From: CAYSWS01 sp965603395
Lineage (GTDB): Bacteria > Patescibacteriota > WWE3 > UBA101185 > UBA10185
Direction of reading: 5' to 3'
Assembly: GCA_965603395.1 (NCBI GenBank)
Contig: CBFDCV010000015.1
Coordinates: 1-18,948 of the forward strand
DNA length: 18,948 nt
Part shown: positions 1 through 6,871 of the stretch, piece by piece
Layout: each line of letters opens with the position of its first letter
How positions within the stretch are numbered: position 1 is the stretch's first letter
Translations under genes and position numbers: made by a program
The notes under the pieces: generated by a model
What the model saw: only the letters and a program-made list of their open reading frames with translations
The model's database searches: none
Told to the model about the DNA's origin: nothing

Positions 1-1865
1 CCCAATTGTGATTTTGGCTCTTCTCCTGTTCTTTTATGGGCATGTGCCGCTACGGCATGTATCATGCTTTCCGGGAAATTCCACTGCCTGAACCATTGCA
101 GCTCAACTTTTGGGTGCTCCTCCGGGTGAAGATAGTAGTCAACATCATGAAGCAGTCCTGTAATGTACCATAAGTCCTGTTCCTCCCCGAATTTTTCAGC
201 ATAGGATTTTAAGGCTTGAGCTACCATCTTGGCATGAAGCTTTTGATAATCATCTTTGACCATTTTTTCCAAGAATTGGTTTGCCCCTTCCACAGTAAAA
301 GCAACTTTTTCCGGCGTGCCCGCATCCGCATCTTTATTACTTTCACGACCATTATCCTTATGCATTGCATCTTGATAAATTTCCTTTGTCACCTCATCTA
401 CTTTACTTCTCATTTGCGGAAACAGCGTCCCTTCCCTGGCAGTTACATTTTCCAAAAACCAGAAAACTCTTTCACTTTGGCCATATCCTGAGGTGGGCGG
501 CATGCCATACTCAAGCATCTCCACATAATCAATGTCCATCATTTGAGCTTCCTCATCTCCTTCATCTCGTGCTTGTTGTTGCTGTTTAAATCTTTCCAAC
601 TGGTCAAAAGGATCATTTAACTCTGAATAGCCATTGCCCAGCTCGCTGCCCGCCAAAATAACCTGAAACCTCTCAGTCAGGTGCTCTTTTCCGGGGACAG
701 ACTTTGCCAGAGGAGAAATGAACTTAGGTTGGTTTATTAAGAAAGCCGGTCCGGCAATATCTTTTCTGATCAGTTTCCACAGATTATCGATAAGTCTGTT
801 TCTGTTTATCACACCAGGCAATTCAACGTGATTGTCTTTTAGTATTTGGAGGATATCTTCATCGGGCGTTTTAAAAATATCTACTCCAAACTTTTCTTTG
901 ATAACTTTTGTGTATTGGATTTGTTCCCATTTATCTCCTAGATCAAAAGTGTAGTCTCCCTTTGTGAACTGTGTCTTGCCGTAAACTTTCTTAGCTACAT
1001 ACCTGAATAGATCCCTAACCAACTTCATATTGTTTTTGTAGTCTGCATAGGCCCAATACCACTCTATTTGGTAAAACTCTTGCAAGTGCTCATCACTTAA
1101 GCCCTCATTTCTGAAATTAGGACCAAAAGTATAGATCTTTTCGAATCCTCCTCCAATAAGCCGTTTTAGATACAACTCAGAGGAAATTCGTAAATAAAAA
1201 TCTTCATCTAAAGCTTCGTGATGAGTAACAAAGGGCTTAGCATCAGCCCCACCGGTAACGTGTTCAAGTATAGGGGTTTCAACTTGCGTGAAGCCTTTTT
1301 TATTTAAATACTCACGGCAAGCATCCCAGAACTTTGCTTTTCTTAAAAACAGACCTCTTCTTTCCCTATTTACGGCCAGATCAAGATATCTTCTTCGAAA
1401 TATTGTGTCCTGATCTTTTAATCCCTCGTGCTTATCAGGCAAAGGTCTAATAGCTTTAGTCAGAAGTTTAATTTCATTGACCAATAGTGAGACCTCACCT
1501 GTATTTGTCTTTGTTACTACTCCTTTTGCTTGTACGAAATCTCCAATGTCCAGTAAATTCAAATGTGAAAAACCAAGATTTTGATTCTTAGTGTCAGTGG
1601 GGGCAAGTTGATCTTCTTTAATGTAAAGTTGCAGCTTGCCTGAGAAATCATGAATGTCCATAAACACCAGCTGACTGTGCGATCTAATGGAGTGGATTCT
1701 GCCTGTAAGATAGATTTCTTTGCCTTCGAACTTTTCAAAGTTTTCCATGACTTTGGCATTTTCTACATCCTTTTTAGAGTGAGGGGGGTATGGGTTGATG
1801 CCCAAATCTTTGAGAGAGCTAAGTTTGTTGATCCTTTCGTTTCTAAGTTCTCTTAGTGTTGCCAT
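1..1865 (-). CDS. lysS: Lysyl-tRNA synthetase (class II) with C-terminal HD-domain extension, 3' end off the window
   Basis: Charges tRNA-Lys with lysine in the cytoplasm. I translated the frame by hand: 621 uninterrupted codons, open at the left edge. Seen: an OB-fold anticodon-binding domain near residues 45-150 (GKEIYLTGRIHSIRSHSQ), motif 2 FRNEGLSDEHLQEF from residue 251, the adenylate/metal-site stretch GSELGNGYSELNDPFDQ, then GMPPTSGYGQSER with the motif-3 Arg at 466, followed by REGTLFP. A normal LysRS ends near residue 490-505. Here at least 130 more residues follow, containing an HD-type metal-site pattern: H544, H573-D574 (LLHDVDYY), H584, and H603/H608. ATG at 1863-1865 gives the start MATLRELRNERINKL; no Shine-Dalgarno is seen. 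It lies 80 bases downstream of greA on the same strand, a common bacterial pairing. The LysRS identity is secure; the role of the HD part is unknown. Confidence 0.95.
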   Translation of the reverse strand, partial: MATLRELRNERINKLSSLKDLGINPYPPHSKKDVENAKVMENFEKFEGKEIYLTGRIHSIRSHSQLVFMDIHDFSGKLQLYIKEDQLAPTDTKNQNLGFSHLNLLDIGDFVQAKGVVTKTNTGEVSLLVNEIKLLTKAIRPLPDKHEGLKDQDTIFRRRYLDLAVNRERRGLFLRKAKFWDACREYLNKKGFTQVETPILEHVTGGADAKPFVTHHEALDEDFYLRISSELYLKRLIGGGFEKIYTFGPNFRNEGLSDEHLQEFYQIEWYWAYADYKNNMKLVRDLFRYVAKKVYGKTQFTKGDYTFDLGDKWEQIQYTKVIKEKFGVDIFKTPDEDILQILKDNHVELPGVINRNRLIDNLWKLIRKDIAGPAFLINQPKFISPLAKSVPGKEHLTERFQVILAGSELGNGYSELNDPFDQLERFKQQQQARDEGDEEAQMMDIDYVEMLEYGMPPTSGYGQSERVFWFLENVTAREGTLFPQMRSKVDEVTKEIYQDAMHKDNGRESNKDADAGTPEKVAFTVEGANQFLEKMVKDDYQKLHAKMVAQALKSYAEKFGEEQDLWYITGLLHDVDYYLHPEEHPKVELQWFRQWNFPESMIHAVAAHAHKRTGEEPKSQL

Positions 1866-1896
1866 AGTACATTTAATTTATCACTTTTTTAGCAAT

Positions 1897-1923
1897 AAAA
1901 AAACGCCTTTCCAAGCACTTTTT
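1897..1923 (-). terminator. Possible weak intrinsic terminator between greA and lysS
   Basis: Read on the minus strand, AAAAAGTGCTT-GGAA-AGGCGTTTTTTT can fold into a hairpin with several G-U pairs and ends in a run of seven T. It sits just after the greA stop and before the lysS start, so it could terminate or reduce readthrough. The GC core is short, so it may only attenuate. No clear promoter for lysS was recognised in the remaining gap. Confidence 0.35.
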
Positions 1924-1945
1924 CAATTATGCATTTGTTCATAAA

Positions 1946-2410
1946 TTAGAGGATTTTCAATATAGTGTATGTCAGTTTTCCGATAGGAGCTTCCACTTCT
2001 ATTTTCTCACCGACTTTTTTACCTAGAAGTTCTTTACCTAATGGAGACTCGTGTGATATTTTTTTCTCAGAAGGATCAGCTTCGGGAGCACCTACAATAT
2101 GAAATATTTCTTCGTCTCCTTCAATATGTAAGGTAACTTTTGAGCCCACCACTACTGCTTCAGATGCTTTTTCATCAGCCACCTTAGAGCTTTTGATTAT
2201 TTCTTCAAGTTCGGAAATTCTACCCTCTATGAAGGCTTGTTCTCTTTTGGCTTCATCGTAAGCGGCATTTTCGGAAATGTCGCCCATTTCTCTAGCAGAC
2301 TGAATCTGTTGAGCTACTTCCGGTCTTTTTGTACTGACCAGCTCTTTCAATTCGTCTTTAAGTTTTTTTAAGCCTTCTTTGGTTATGTATAAAACGTTCT
2401 TATTTATCAT
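1946..2410 (-). CDS. greA: Transcript cleavage factor GreA
   Basis: Binds the RNA polymerase secondary channel and stimulates cleavage of backtracked RNA, rescuing stalled elongation. The 154-residue length matches the family (about 158). The N-terminal coiled-coil hairpin covers roughly residues 10-75, and its tip carries the catalytic acidic motif GDISENAAYDEAK, with D44 and E47 as the Mg-coordinating pair. The C-terminal FKBP-like domain follows (VVVGSKVTLHIEGDEE, then SPLGKELLGKKVGEKIEV). ATG at 2408-2410 gives MINKNVLYITKEGLKKL, in register with other GreA proteins. A TATAAA box lies seven bases before this ATG, and a stronger distal promoter lies about 105 bases upstream. It is followed by lysS on the same strand. 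Confidence 0.97.
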   Translation of the reverse strand: MINKNVLYITKEGLKKLKDELKELVSTKRPEVAQQIQSAREMGDISENAAYDEAKREQAFIEGRISELEEIIKSSKVADEKASEAVVVGSKVTLHIEGDEEIFHIVGAPEADPSEKKISHESPLGKELLGKKVGEKIEVEAPIGKLTYTILKIL

Positions 2411-2417
2411 AGACTTT

Positions 2418-2423
2418 TTTATA
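2418..2423 (-). promoter_or_regulatory. Proximal -10 box of greA (leaderless-type start)
   Basis: TATAAA on the minus strand, followed by seven bases (AAAGTCT) and the greA ATG. Transcription starting 6-7 bases after a -10 box would begin at or next to the start codon. No good -35 hexamer is seen at 16-18 bases. This would be a second greA promoter, downstream of the leader hairpin. Confidence 0.4.
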
Positions 2424-2467
2424 AAATTACTACCTTTTAACCTCTTTTGGAAACCTTGTATCTTACC

Positions 2468-2496
2468 AAAATAAACGCCCCATTTTGAAAAGGGGC
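2468..2496 (-). terminator. Terminator-like hairpin in the greA leader (candidate attenuator or small-RNA end)
   Basis: Minus-strand GCCCC (2496-2492) and GGGGC (2481-2477) pair around a ten-base loop that can partly close by T-A pairs. The stem is followed by GTTTATTTT. It begins about 20 bases downstream of the predicted start of the distal greA promoter and ends well before the greA ATG, so transcripts could stop here at about 40-48 nt. On the plus strand the same stem is followed by TTCTTTCT, but no plus-strand gene precedes it. Confidence 0.55.
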
Positions 2497-2521
2497 TTCT
2501 TTCTGTCGATTAACTTTAGGA

Positions 2522-2550
2522 AATATATCACAACAGTATGTTAGTGTCAA
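2522..2550 (-). promoter_or_regulatory. Distal sigma-70-type promoter of greA
   Basis: On the minus strand: perfect -35 TTGACA (2550-2545), a 17-base spacer (2544-2528) and -10 TATATT (2527-2522). This is the best -35/-10 pair in the window. The expected start is an A near 2515, giving a leader of about 105 bases before greA that contains the terminator-like hairpin at 2496-2477. Confidence 0.7.
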
Positions 2551-2578
2551 CTTAAAAAATATTAAAAAGTACTGTTGT
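2530..2578. repeat. Perfect 9-bp inverted repeat in the greA / DUF3048 intergenic region
   Basis: ACAACAGTA at 2530-2538 and its exact reverse complement TACTGTTGT at 2570-2578, 31 bases apart. The left copy lies inside the spacer of the distal greA promoter. The right copy abuts a plus-strand TGTTATAAG (extended -10-like, 2576-2584). The placement suggests paired protein-binding half-sites, but no binding protein can be named. Confidence 0.4.
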
Positions 2579-2601
2579 TATAAGGTATGCCGGTATCGTT
2601 C

Positions 2602-2625
2602 GGGGGGTTTATGTTGAAGCCCCCT
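2602..2625 (+). other. GC-rich hairpin in a 339-base non-coding region
   Basis: GGGGGGTTT pairs with AAGCCCCCT around the six-base loop ATGTTG, a nine-pair stem in otherwise AT-rich DNA. There is no T-run after it on the plus strand (GATTATTTG), so it is not a clear terminator. An extended -10-like TGTTATAAG ends 17 bases before the stem, so it could be the 5' part of a short plus-strand RNA. The rest of 2411-2749 holds the promoters and inverted repeat listed separately; no tRNA or reading frame is convincing. Confidence 0.35.
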
Positions 2626-2713
2626 GATTATTTGATGCATCATTTTAGACATTTGCAAACAGCAAGTGTTCGAAAATATGTAAAAGTGTAGTTGGAATCT
2701 ATTAAAAAATGCA

Positions 2714-2743
2714 TAGACAAGTTTTGTACTCAAAATGTATAAT
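2714..2743 (+). promoter_or_regulatory. Promoter of the DUF3048-secDF-recJ operon, leaderless type
   Basis: -35 TAGACA (2714-2719, 5 of 6 matches), an 18-base spacer and a perfect -10 TATAAT (2738-2743). Six bases later comes ATG at 2750, so the likely transcription start coincides with the start codon. The -10 box also overlaps an upstream in-frame ATG at 2735, which therefore cannot be the start for this transcript. Confidence 0.7.
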
Positions 2744-2749
2744 GATGGT

Positions 2750-3955
2750 ATGAAGATGAACAATAACAACGACCAAGAACCTACAACAAACGATGTTGCT
2801 AAAGAGGTTCCCTATGTATCAAATGTGTCAAAATTTAATGTCGAAATACCCCAACCAAGAACTAAGCGTCCGGCTTTGGCCATTTTAATAGGTATTGTTG
2901 CCGCCTTTGTTATCTTTTTGTTAATTTGGGTTTTTATACTGAAGAAAAGTCCTATTGGTTTTATTACAGAAAGAGGTACCGGTAGTGGGCAGGGGCAAGA
3001 AGCTGCTAATAGTATGAAAGCTAATCCTTTGACGGGAATTGAGTACCCCCAAAAGGAGGCGGAGTTCTGGTTGAATACTAGACCTATGGCAGTTATGGTT
3101 AACAACTACATTGACGCCAGACCGCAATCAGGTTTGGTGTATGCGGATCTAGTATACGAAGTGGTAGCAGAAGGTGGGATTACCAGATTTTTAGCTTTTT
3201 ATTTATCAGAGGCGCCGGAAAAGATCGGACCGGTAAGAAGCACCAGGGAATATTATTTAGTGTTGGTAAAAGAGCTAGGGGATGCTATGCTCATGCACAT
3301 TGGTTGGTCTCCACAAGCACTTGAAGCCATTGAAACTTGGCCGGTAAGAAGCTTAGGTAGGGGAGGAGGAACTTTCTGGAGGGAAAATCCCCGGGATGTA
3401 GCTGTTGAACACACTGCTTATACTGATGGTATGGAACTGAGAACTATTGCTGAAAATATTGGGTGGGATGGTACGAGGGATTTTGTGGTTTGGGTTTTCA
3501 AGGATGAGATTGGAAAATATCAAGATATGCCGGAAGCCACTAATTTATCCATCGACTTTTGGTATCAAGGTGATTACTCAGCTATTTTTGAATATGATCA
3601 GGAAACAAATACTTATCTGAGATCAATGGGTTATGACGATGAGGGAGATCCTATACCTCACAAAGATCAGGAGACTCAAGAACAGGTCAGGTTAAACAAT
3701 GTGATAGTGCAGTTTGCGGTTGAAAACCCCATAGCCGGTGATGACAAGTCAAGGTTAGAGTATGAGTTGGTTGGCAGTGGAAACGGTTTGGTATTTATAG
3801 ATGGTAGAGTTATCGAAGCCACCTGGACGAAGGAAGGCCGGGATGATAGAACCCTCTTCTATGACGGCAACGGAGATCAAATTGAATTTAACAGGGGAAA
3901 ATTTTGGATCAGTATAGTTCCGGATAGGAACGTTGATCAAGTTGTATATAATTAG
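2750..3955 (+). CDS. DUF3048 (YerB-like) membrane-anchored envelope protein
   Basis: A family of unknown biochemical role, known from Firmicutes YerB lipoproteins. Here the protein has a short Asn-rich cytoplasmic start, one transmembrane helix near residues 42-64 (LAILIGIVAAFVIFLLIWVF), then the DUF3048 N-terminal domain: RPMAVMVNNYIDARPQSG, LVYEVVAEGGITRFLAFY and EKIGPVRSTREYY. The C-terminal part (NNVIVQFAVENP, then FYDGNGDQIEFNRGKFWI) matches the second DUF3048 domain. The start at 2750 gives 401 residues and is chosen because TATAAT ends six bases before it. The further upstream in-frame ATG overlaps that box. Anchoring is by a helix; no lipobox cysteine is present. It leads the wHTH-secD-secF-recJ run, 27 bases from the next gene. 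Export through SecDF is an inference from topology. Confidence 0.88.
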   Translation: MKMNNNNDQEPTTNDVAKEVPYVSNVSKFNVEIPQPRTKRPALAILIGIVAAFVIFLLIWVFILKKSPIGFITERGTGSGQGQEAANSMKANPLTGIEYPQKEAEFWLNTRPMAVMVNNYIDARPQSGLVYADLVYEVVAEGGITRFLAFYLSEAPEKIGPVRSTREYYLVLVKELGDAMLMHIGWSPQALEAIETWPVRSLGRGGGTFWRENPRDVAVEHTAYTDGMELRTIAENIGWDGTRDFVVWVFKDEIGKYQDMPEATNLSIDFWYQGDYSAIFEYDQETNTYLRSMGYDDEGDPIPHKDQETQEQVRLNNVIVQFAVENPIAGDDKSRLEYELVGSGNGLVFIDGRVIEATWTKEGRDDRTLFYDGNGDQIEFNRGKFWISIVPDRNVDQVVYN

Positions 3956-3982
3956 AAGTTATCTGTCCTAGACTTAAAGTTT

Positions 3983-4564
3983 ATGTTAAAAGACTTATTC
4001 GTATCAGAAGTAAGACTGAAAATATTAAAGCTTACACTTACCCGCCCGGAAGAACAATTTCATGTACGAGCCATTGTCCGTGCCGTGAAGGCAGAGATAA
4101 ATGCCGTGCGTAGAGAGCTCGCCAAGCTTGAAGGCATGGGCCTTCTTAGAAAAAGGCAGAGTGGTAATAGGATTTATTATAAGGCAGATACTAGCCATAT
4201 ATACTACTCCGAACTATTAGCTATGGTGGCTAAAGAGGACGGAATAGGGGCCGCCATTCTCAAAAATACCAAGGACATCGGAACCATCAAGTTTGCAGTC
4301 TTGTCTACCGCATTCTTAAAAGGTAGAAAGTCCACAGTTTTGGACGTGGACCTTTTTCTGATTGGAGATCTAAATCAGGATGTGCTTAAAAAAATAATTG
4401 TGAACGGGGAAAGGGAAATGGGTATAGAAATTAATTATTCAGTGATGACAGAGGAAGACTTCACTTTTAGAAAGAGAAAAAACGATCACTTCATTTCAAA
4501 AGTTCTGACTCAAAGCAGGACTATGCTGATTGGCGACGAAGAAGAGTTTTGCGCGGTAGTATAA
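3983..4564 (+). CDS. Winged-helix regulator with a degenerate nucleotidyltransferase-like (MNT) domain
   Basis: The N-terminal part, residues 5-72 (SEVRLKILKLTL, LAKLEGMGLLRKRQSGNR, IYYKAD), is a winged helix-turn-helix of the ArsR/MarR-like type. The C-terminal part, about residues 100-190, resembles the minimal nucleotidyltransferase fold: LKGRKSTVLDVDLFLIGD, then INYSVMTEEDF and a closing LIGDEEE. The family's Gly-Ser nucleotide-binding step is replaced by Ser-Thr (VLSTAF), while the Asp-x-Asp pair survives as DVD, so catalysis is doubtful and a sensor role is possible. Such wHTH-MNT proteins are common in Patescibacteria and archaea. It ends one base before secD, so it is probably co-transcribed. 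The target is unknown. Confidence 0.75.
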   Translation: MLKDLFVSEVRLKILKLTLTRPEEQFHVRAIVRAVKAEINAVRRELAKLEGMGLLRKRQSGNRIYYKADTSHIYYSELLAMVAKEDGIGAAILKNTKDIGTIKFAVLSTAFLKGRKSTVLDVDLFLIGDLNQDVLKKIIVNGEREMGIEINYSVMTEEDFTFRKRKNDHFISKVLTQSRTMLIGDEEEFCAVV

Positions 4565-4565
4565 C

Positions 4566-5954
4566 ATGTTCAAGAATATCTACTTTAGATTAGGGTTAAT
4601 ATCGTCAGTGGCGGCTATATGCTTGCTGGTGGCCCTGCCCAGAATTCCCATAAAAAGTGATAACCAGTGGCTACAGATAGATTCTCATATTGGAGGTTAT
4701 TCCTTTAGTTTATTGAGTGGTAGGTATAATTTTGATTTTTCCAGATTTAGAAGAGGTTTGGATTTAAATGGCGGTGTTCGCATAGTACTGCAAGCCGATC
4801 TGGAAGAGATACCGGAAGAGAATAGGGAAAATGCGGTTGAATCGGCCGTGGAGGTTATTGAAAGAAGAGTGAACTTGCTGGGAGTTTCAGAGCCGCATAT
4901 TAATACTCTTAAGATTGGTGATGACTATAGGATTGTGGTGGAAATCCCCGGTATTGATAATGTGACCGACGCCATCGCTTTAGTGGGAGAAACTGCCCAA
5001 ATCAAATTCATGGAACTAAAAGATGACGTAGAGTGGAACGTGCAAAACTACCAAAGCTATTACTTTGAGCCGGAAGTTTGGCAAGAAACAGACGTTACAG
5101 GAGCAGATTTGAATGGGGCCAATGTAGTGTTTGGATCGCAACAGCGTGTGGGTAATCAGAATCAGCCTCAAATCCAGTTGAGCTTTACCAAAGAGGGTCT
5201 GGATAAGTTTTCGGAAATAGCTAAAAACAATATTGGCAAGCCGATAGCCATATTCTTAGATGATGAGCCGGTTCCTATTTCCATGGCCGTTGTTGATGAG
5301 AATTTAGCTCAAGGTTTGGTAGATGACCCTATCATCAGCGGTAGTTTTACACTAAAGGAGGCTCAGGCACTTAGTGTACAAATAAGAGCGGGAGCGCTTC
5401 CCATTAGCATTGAGGTGGTTGAGCAGCAGTCTATTGGTGCTACTTTGGGAGAAAATTCCGTAAATAAAAGCTTTTTTGCCGGAACAGTCGGTATGACTTT
5501 AGTGCTGATCTTTATGATTTACATGTACAAGAGAATGGGCATGTTAGCCAGTCTGTCATTGATAGTATATACGGTAATTGTAGCCGCAGTGTTTAAGATT
5601 GTGCCTGTTGTATTAACACTACCCGGTATTGCCGGTTTTATCTTATCTATAGGTATGGCTAGCGATGCTAATATATTGATTTTTGAACGAATTAAAGAGG
5701 AATTATTATGGGGTAAGCCTGAGGGGTTGGCTATCAAGTATGGTTTTGAGAGAGCATGGACCTCTATTAAAGATTCGAACATCTCCTCTCTTATCACGGC
5801 TCTCATCCTGTTCCAATTTGGTACAGGCCCCGTTAAAGGATTTGCGCTTACTTTGTCGATAGGAATACTAGTGTCTCTGTTTACATCCATTGTTGTGGTC
5901 AGGACACTTATCGAAGCTTTTAATATTGGTAATTACAGAGGGGCTAGAAAATAA
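4566..5954 (+). CDS. secD: Protein translocase subunit SecD
   Basis: Works with SecF in the membrane, using the proton gradient to pull proteins out of the SecYEG channel. At 462 residues it has the short bacterial form. One N-terminal helix (residues about 7-27) is followed by the family signature FRRGLDLNGGVRIVLQADL. Next come the extracytoplasmic P1 region (VEVIERRVNLLGVSEPHI, VEIPGIDNV, LVGETAQIKF) and, from about residue 305, five membrane segments with LPGIAGFILSIGMASDAN followed by ILIFERIKEE and GPVKGFALTLSIGI. The usual GMAVDAN is GMASDAN here. ATG starts one base after the regulator's stop, and the stop overlaps the secF start by one base, suggesting coupled translation. Confidence 0.96.
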   Translation: MFKNIYFRLGLISSVAAICLLVALPRIPIKSDNQWLQIDSHIGGYSFSLLSGRYNFDFSRFRRGLDLNGGVRIVLQADLEEIPEENRENAVESAVEVIERRVNLLGVSEPHINTLKIGDDYRIVVEIPGIDNVTDAIALVGETAQIKFMELKDDVEWNVQNYQSYYFEPEVWQETDVTGADLNGANVVFGSQQRVGNQNQPQIQLSFTKEGLDKFSEIAKNNIGKPIAIFLDDEPVPISMAVVDENLAQGLVDDPIISGSFTLKEAQALSVQIRAGALPISIEVVEQQSIGATLGENSVNKSFFAGTVGMTLVLIFMIYMYKRMGMLASLSLIVYTVIVAAVFKIVPVVLTLPGIAGFILSIGMASDANILIFERIKEELLWGKPEGLAIKYGFERAWTSIKDSNISSLITALILFQFGTGPVKGFALTLSIGILVSLFTSIVVVRTLIEAFNIGNYRGARK

Positions 5955-6868
5955 TGAAGGATGTGATGAAACACAAAAGAATCTATCTGGCAATTTCCGG
6001 TATAGTTTTAATTCCCGGCTTGATATCACTGTTGTTGTTCGGACTGAACTTGTCTGTTGATTTCACCGGAGGCTCCGTTTTTACCTATGATATTTCTAAC
6101 ATAGAAAAAAAAGAAAAGTTGGAGATCAAAGTCAGAGAGGCTTTTGTACAACAAGATGTTGGGATACACGAACACGTACGAACGGCTGACGGTTTGGAAG
6201 TAAGAACAGATCCCGTTGAGTCCACTACCAACGATGCCATCACCGAAAAGTTGAAAGAGAGCTTTGAACAAATTGAACAGACATCATTTGTGACGGTGGG
6301 CCCATCCATTGGTAAAGAAACTACCTTAAATGCGTTCAAAGCCTTAGGTATTGCCTCTTTGGGCATTATGCTTTACATAGCTTATGCTTTCAGAAATATT
6401 CCTAAACCGTACTCAAGTCTAAGATTTGGTGCCAGCGCGATCATTGCTATGTTGCATGACGCCTTTTTATTAGTAGGGATATTTTCCATATTAGGTAAAT
6501 TCTTAGGTGTCGAAATTGATGCCCTATTCATGACGGCAGTCTTAACCGTAATAGGGTTTTCAATCCATGATTCAATTGTGGTTTTTGACCGGATTAGAGA
6601 GAATCTTAAGAAACTTCCGTCTAGCTGGACTTTTGAGCAGGTTGTGAATTTTTCCATCGCCGAAACTTTAAATAGATCATTTGCTACTTCTCTGACGGTT
6701 CTAATTACGCTGCTATCATTGTTCATATTAGGGGGAGAAAGTATTAGATACTTCACCTTAGCTTTGTTGATAGGAATATTATCGGGAACTTACTCCTCAA
6801 TATTTACAGCCAGCCCAATTTTAGTAATGTGGGAAGACTATATCTCAGACAAGAAGAGAAAGAAATAA
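5954..6868 (+). CDS. secF: Protein translocase subunit SecF
   Basis: Partner of SecD in the accessory export motor. 304 residues, the usual size. Seen: an N-terminal helix (about residues 9-31), the signature LNLSVDFTGGSVF, the extracytoplasmic region to about residue 120 (FVTVGPSIGKETTLNAFKAL), then five membrane helices including LTVIGFSIHDSIVVFDRI followed by RENL, and ETLNRSFATSLTVLITLL. Starts with ATG overlapping the secD stop (TAATG arrangement) and ends three bases before recJ. No Shine-Dalgarno is visible, consistent with translational coupling to secD. Confidence 0.96.
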   Translation: MKDVMKHKRIYLAISGIVLIPGLISLLLFGLNLSVDFTGGSVFTYDISNIEKKEKLEIKVREAFVQQDVGIHEHVRTADGLEVRTDPVESTTNDAITEKLKESFEQIEQTSFVTVGPSIGKETTLNAFKALGIASLGIMLYIAYAFRNIPKPYSSLRFGASAIIAMLHDAFLLVGIFSILGKFLGVEIDALFMTAVLTVIGFSIHDSIVVFDRIRENLKKLPSSWTFEQVVNFSIAETLNRSFATSLTVLITLLSLFILGGESIRYFTLALLIGILSGTYSSIFTASPILVMWEDYISDKKRKK

Positions 6869-6871
6869 TTT

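Noticed and set aside
2660..2690. GTTCGAAA resembling a tRNA T-loop in the greA/DUF3048 intergenic region
   Set aside because: The flanking bases cannot form the five-pair T stem, and no acceptor or anticodon arm is present.
3049..3065. Strong internal AAAAGGAGG in the DUF3048 gene as a possible ribosome-binding site
   Set aside because: The downstream ATGs fall inside conserved DUF3048 sequence in the same gene, so no separate gene start is needed.
5519..5890. 123-codon minus-strand open frame inside secD
   Set aside because: Lies opposite the conserved membrane segments of SecD and has no recognisable features.
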